The notes under the pieces: generated by a model | Databases searched by the model: none | The model's input: the letters and a program-made list of their open reading frames with translations, nothing else | What the model was told of the DNA's origin: nothing | Program-made: the position numbers and the translations under genes | Assembly: GCA_934167175.1 (NCBI GenBank) | Contig: CAKPKF010000009.1 | Location: 1-63,372, forward strand | Direction: 5' to 3' | DNA: 63,372 nt | Source of the DNA: an uncultured Clostridia bacterium | GTDB taxonomy: Bacteria > Bacillota > Clostridia > TANB77 > CAG-508 | Shown here: positions 60,288 through 63,372 of the stretch, in pieces | How the letters are laid out: every line of letters begins with the position of its first letter | How positions within the stretch are numbered: position 1 is the stretch's first letter

Positions 60288-62102
60288 ATGAGTAATAAAA
60301 ATATTAGAAATATAGCTATTATTGCGCACGTTGATCATGGAAAAACAACATTGGTAGATGCGCTTTTAAAGCAAAGCCATATATTTAGAGAAAATGAACA
60401 AGTTCAAGAAAGAATAATGGATTCAAATGACTTAGAAAAAGAGAGAGGAATAACAATATTATCTAAAAATACATCAGTAATGTACAAAGATATAAAAATA
60501 AATATAGTAGATACACCAGGACATGCTGACTTTGGTGGAGAAGTAGAAAGAGTATTAAAAATGGTAGATGGAGTACTACTATTAGTAGATGCTTTTGAAG
60601 GAGCAATGCCACAAACAAGAGAAGTATTAAAAAAATCATTGGCATTAAACTTAAAACCAATAGTAGTAATAAATAAAATAGATAGACCAGGTGCAAATCC
60701 TCTAAAAGTAGTAGATGAAGTATTAGAATTATTTATTGAATTAGATGCTAATGACGAACAATTAGACTTCCCAGTAGTATATGCATCAGCAAAATTAGGT
60801 GTTGGAAAATTAAAAATGGAAGATGAAGCAAAAGATTTAAATTGCTTATTTGAAACAATAGTAAATACAATTAAACCACCTAAATGTGAAGAAGATGGTC
60901 CAATGCAAATGCTAGTATCTAATATAGATTATGATGAATATCTTGGAAGAATTGCTGTAGGAAGAATAGAACGTGGAGTAGTTACAGCAGGAATGCCAGT
61001 ATCTATTTGTAAAAGTGGAGATAAAATAGAACAAGGAAGGGTTGCAAAACTATATACACATGTTGGGCTAAAAAGAGCAGAAGTAGAAGAAGTAAAAGCA
61101 GGAGATATTATAGCATTATCTGGAATTAACAATATAAATATTGGTGATACAATATGTGATTTTAATAACCCAGAAAAAATACCATTTGTAGATATAGATG
61201 AACCAACAGTATCAATGACATTTAGTGTTAATGATGGACCATTTGCAGGAAAAGAAGGAAAATTTATCACCTCTAGACATATCAGAGATAGATTATTTAA
61301 GGAATTAGAAAGAAATGTAAGCTTAAGAGTCCAAGAAACAGACTCACCAGATTCATTTGAAGTATCTGGACGTGGAGAACTTCATTTATCAGTTCTTATT
61401 GAAACAATGAGAAGAGAAGGTTTTGAATTACTAGTATCAAGACCAAAAGTAATATTTAAAGAAATAGATGGCAAAAAATGTGAGCCTATGGAAAGACTAG
61501 TAGTAAATATTCCAGATGACTGCATAGGAAATGTAATAGAAAAATTAGGAAAAAGAAAAGCAGAAATGATAAATATGGAACCAGCAGAGGAAGGACATAC
61601 AAAAGTAGAATTTAAAATACCAGCTAGAGGTTTAATAGGATATAGAACAGAGTTCTTAACAGACACAAAGGGAAATGGAACAATGAACCATATATTTGAT
61701 TCATACGAGGAGTACAAAGGAGATGTTGTATCTAGAGTAAGAGGAACTATTGTAGCATTCGAAAAAGGAAAAGCAGTAACATATGGACTATATAATGCAC
61801 AAGATAAAGGTGAACTACTTATAGGACCAGGAACAGAAGTATATGAGGGAATGATAGTAGGAATTAATTCAAGAGGAGAAGATTTAGCAATAAATGTATG
61901 CAAAGAAAAACATTTGACCAATACAAGAGCTTCAGGTTCAGATGATGCATTAAGATTAGTACCACCACTACAATTCTCACTAGAAAAAGCTATAGAATTT
62001 ATACAAGAGGATGAGCTAGTTGAAGTTACACCTAAAAATATTAGGTTAAGAAAGAAAATTCTAGACACAAAAACAAGAGAAAGAATGAGCAGAAGAGGAT
62101 AA
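60288..62102 (+). CDS. typA: Ribosome-associated GTPase TypA/BipA
   Basis: 604 residues. G1 in IIAHVDHGKTTLVDALL, the switch I ERGITI, G3 in DTPGHADFGGEV, NKIDRPGA as G4, then EF-G-like domains II, III and V and the BipA-specific C-terminus (TPKNIRLRKKILDTKTRERMSRRG). It acts in late 50S assembly and stress or cold adaptation. It follows rpsA by 32 nt and ends in a strong terminator. No unusual features. Confidence 0.98.
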   Translation: MSNKNIRNIAIIAHVDHGKTTLVDALLKQSHIFRENEQVQERIMDSNDLEKERGITILSKNTSVMYKDIKINIVDTPGHADFGGEVERVLKMVDGVLLLVDAFEGAMPQTREVLKKSLALNLKPIVVINKIDRPGANPLKVVDEVLELFIELDANDEQLDFPVVYASAKLGVGKLKMEDEAKDLNCLFETIVNTIKPPKCEEDGPMQMLVSNIDYDEYLGRIAVGRIERGVVTAGMPVSICKSGDKIEQGRVAKLYTHVGLKRAEVEEVKAGDIIALSGINNINIGDTICDFNNPEKIPFVDIDEPTVSMTFSVNDGPFAGKEGKFITSRHIRDRLFKELERNVSLRVQETDSPDSFEVSGRGELHLSVLIETMRREGFELLVSRPKVIFKEIDGKKCEPMERLVVNIPDDCIGNVIEKLGKRKAEMINMEPAEEGHTKVEFKIPARGLIGYRTEFLTDTKGNGTMNHIFDSYEEYKGDVVSRVRGTIVAFEKGKAVTYGLYNAQDKGELLIGPGTEVYEGMIVGINSRGEDLAINVCKEKHLTNTRASGSDDALRLVPPLQFSLEKAIEFIQEDELVEVTPKNIRLRKKILDTKTRERMSRRG

Positions 62103-62138
62103 TTTAATAAAAAATGAATTTATTTCATTATTAATGTA

Positions 62139-62183
62139 AAACCAATATTATTATAGAAATACTGTGATAATATTGGTTTTTTG
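62139..62183 (+). terminator. Terminator of the cmk-typA cluster
   Basis: AAACCAATATTA (62139-62150) pairs with TAATATTGGTTT (62168-62179), then further T. Confidence 0.85.
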
Positions 62184-62208
62184 ATATAACAGAATTTAAG
62201 TTAACTAA

Positions 62209-63120
62209 ATGTGGTGGCTAATATATAATGGAAAACAATATATAAGAAATTTAAAATTGGACGGTTCAAGTAGTTCTGAAGGAAGATTAACTAGGGTAAC
62301 ATTTACAGTAGACACTAAATCACCAAAATATGTAGTTAAACAGGGAAGCACAACATTAAGTGAAAAAGAATATTTTGATAAATCATATATAGCAACTGGA
62401 GATGCAAGTGTACATATAAGTGACTCAGCATTAAAAGAAGTAACATATAAAAGGTATGGACAAAGTCAAGTACATAAAGTTAGTGTGAAAAATAGTAAGG
62501 CATCATTTACATTAAAATCAAAAGGAGAATATATTATAACAGCAAAAGATAAAGCTGGTCATACAAGAAAAAAGAAAATAAGAGTAACAAGCAAACAACC
62601 ATACAATTTTAAAAGTACATATGCAAAAAGTGATGGATACAAAGATGAAGAATTAATAGCAAGAATAATAGAACACGAATTTTGTATTAGTGATAGTGTA
62701 AAATATTATGGAATGAGTAAAAGCAAAGCAAGTAGAGCAGGTTTAGCAGTTGGTTATTGTGTAGTAAATAGAGCTTTAAATAATCACTATAATATAAACA
62801 AATCAGCTACTACTGGAACTAGTAATATAGCTAAACAACTATTTTATAAAAGACAATATGTATCACTATCAGAATTATCAAACAAAAAATATAATCCGTG
62901 TTCAGATTGTAGAAAAGCAGCTTCTATTATAGCGAAATATGATTCAACATTTCTTGTAAACCCAAAAGATGTTGTGATGAGTCATAAAGTATCTGATCAA
63001 TCAAGTTTTTCAAAAGGAGAAAATTATACTTCAGAAACTAAAATTTGGTGGAAAATTTATAAAGGAAAAAGTGGAGAAAATCCAGAATGTATTTGTTATT
63101 GCAACTGTGGTAAATGTTAA
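62209..63120 (+). pseudogene. 5'-truncated surface protein with SleB/CwlJ-like hydrolase domain
   Basis: 303 codons are open, but there is no ribosome site, and a TAA lies directly before the ATG. The protein starts inside an Ig-like domain (VTFTVDTKSPKYVVKQG) and has no signal peptide. From about residue 145 it shows the cell-wall hydrolase pattern EELIARIIEHEF...AGLAVGYCVVNRALNN of the SleB/CwlJ (Hydrolase_2) group, followed by a Cys-rich end (PECICYCNCGKC). It is best seen as the remnant of a larger secreted wall hydrolase. Expression from an unseen start is the alternative. Confidence 0.6.
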
Positions 63121-63148
63121 TAAGTAAATATATTAAATAGTTATATAA

Positions 63149-63183
63149 TATGAGACTTCATTATGAAGTCTCATAACTTTTTT
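63149..63183 (+). terminator. Terminator after the hydrolase remnant
   Basis: TATGAGACTTCA (63149-63160), loop TTA, TGAAGTCTCATA (63164-63175), then a T run. The remaining 190 nt to the window end show no gene. Confidence 0.85.
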
Positions 63184-63372
63184 TTATTACATTTAAATAA
63201 GAAAAATTTAAAATAAGGTATTATATATTTAATCATGTCAAAGAAAAGAGATAAGAATATGGTTATCTAAGAAATAAGATGATATAATATTGGTAGAAAT
63301 TTAAATGCAAAAGGAAAAGATAAAAGAGTCTAATTTTTGATTTAAAACTAACAGTACAAGTAGGTTTAGCAA

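Noticed and set aside
1..63372. tRNA or rRNA genes
   Set aside because: No cloverleaf-like or rRNA-like stretch was recognised by eye; a covariance search would be needed to exclude small ones.

Overview
The window is a very AT-rich Clostridia-type chromosome segment. It carries spoIVA, so the organism is an endospore former. Other typical Firmicutes loci are rpsO-pnp, cmk-plsC-rpsA-typA, alr-ftsH, glmU, uvrB and cysS. Codon use is strongly A-ending (AGA for Arg, ATA for Ile in most genes). The SipW/TasA-rich surface genes and the giant Gly-rich beta-repeat protein fit a host-associated anaerobe, but I cannot name the species.

Layout. 1-2.4 kb: end of a surface-sugar operon (WecE-type aminotransferase, ATP-grasp ligase, paired small membrane transporters). 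2.4-9.2 kb: spoIVA, glmU, DUF421/DUF4363 membrane genes and unknowns. 9.3-31.7 kb: a large TasA/SipW export island with five signal-peptidase-like proteins (three with an intact Ser-His pair, two degenerate), at least six TasA/camelysin-like subunits, and a cytoplasmic core of a degenerate EAL-like protein, a membrane-anchored McrB-type AAA+ ATPase and a DUF2357 (McrC-N-like) partner without a nuclease. It also holds a 2778-residue beta-repeat adhesin. 31.7-38.1 kb: a disturbed zone with an IS remnant, a uvrB 5' fragment, 21-nt direct repeats and a cargo of foreign character: a radical SAM-adenosine-deaminase-like fusion, a Nudix hydrolase and an HPr-kinase-like protein. 38.1-63.4 kb: housekeeping and envelope genes (uvrB, a sortase and its likely substrate, PBP1a, cysS, femAB, alr, ftsH, rpsO, pnp, a glycosyltransferase, a P-loop/Asp23 protein, cmk, plsC, rpsA, typA, a hydrolase remnant).

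Most notable result. Three unrelated genes are interrupted by a +1 frameshift: a TasA-like subunit (10334), the sortase (40816, minus strand) and the P-loop/Asp23 protein (57428). In all three the shift falls exactly on an in-frame CGG codon. Skipping the C so that GGA or GGG is read as Gly restores the full protein. Reading every coding frame by eye, I found no other in-frame CGG in native-looking genes; CGT, CGC, CGA, AGA and AGG are all used. The only other two CGG codons lie in the foreign-looking HPr-kinase-like gene. This pattern suggests genome-wide +1 recoding at an unassigned or starved CGG codon, or quadruplet CGGN decoding, rather than random errors.

How genes work together (inference). 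The SipW-like peptidases would process the TasA-like subunits and possibly the giant adhesin into a surface matrix, with the McrB/DUF2357 pair as a cytoplasmic-face ATPase module. The sortase would anchor the neighbouring IPKAG-motif protein, but active sortase requires the frameshift, because its catalytic His lies before it and its Cys and Arg after it.
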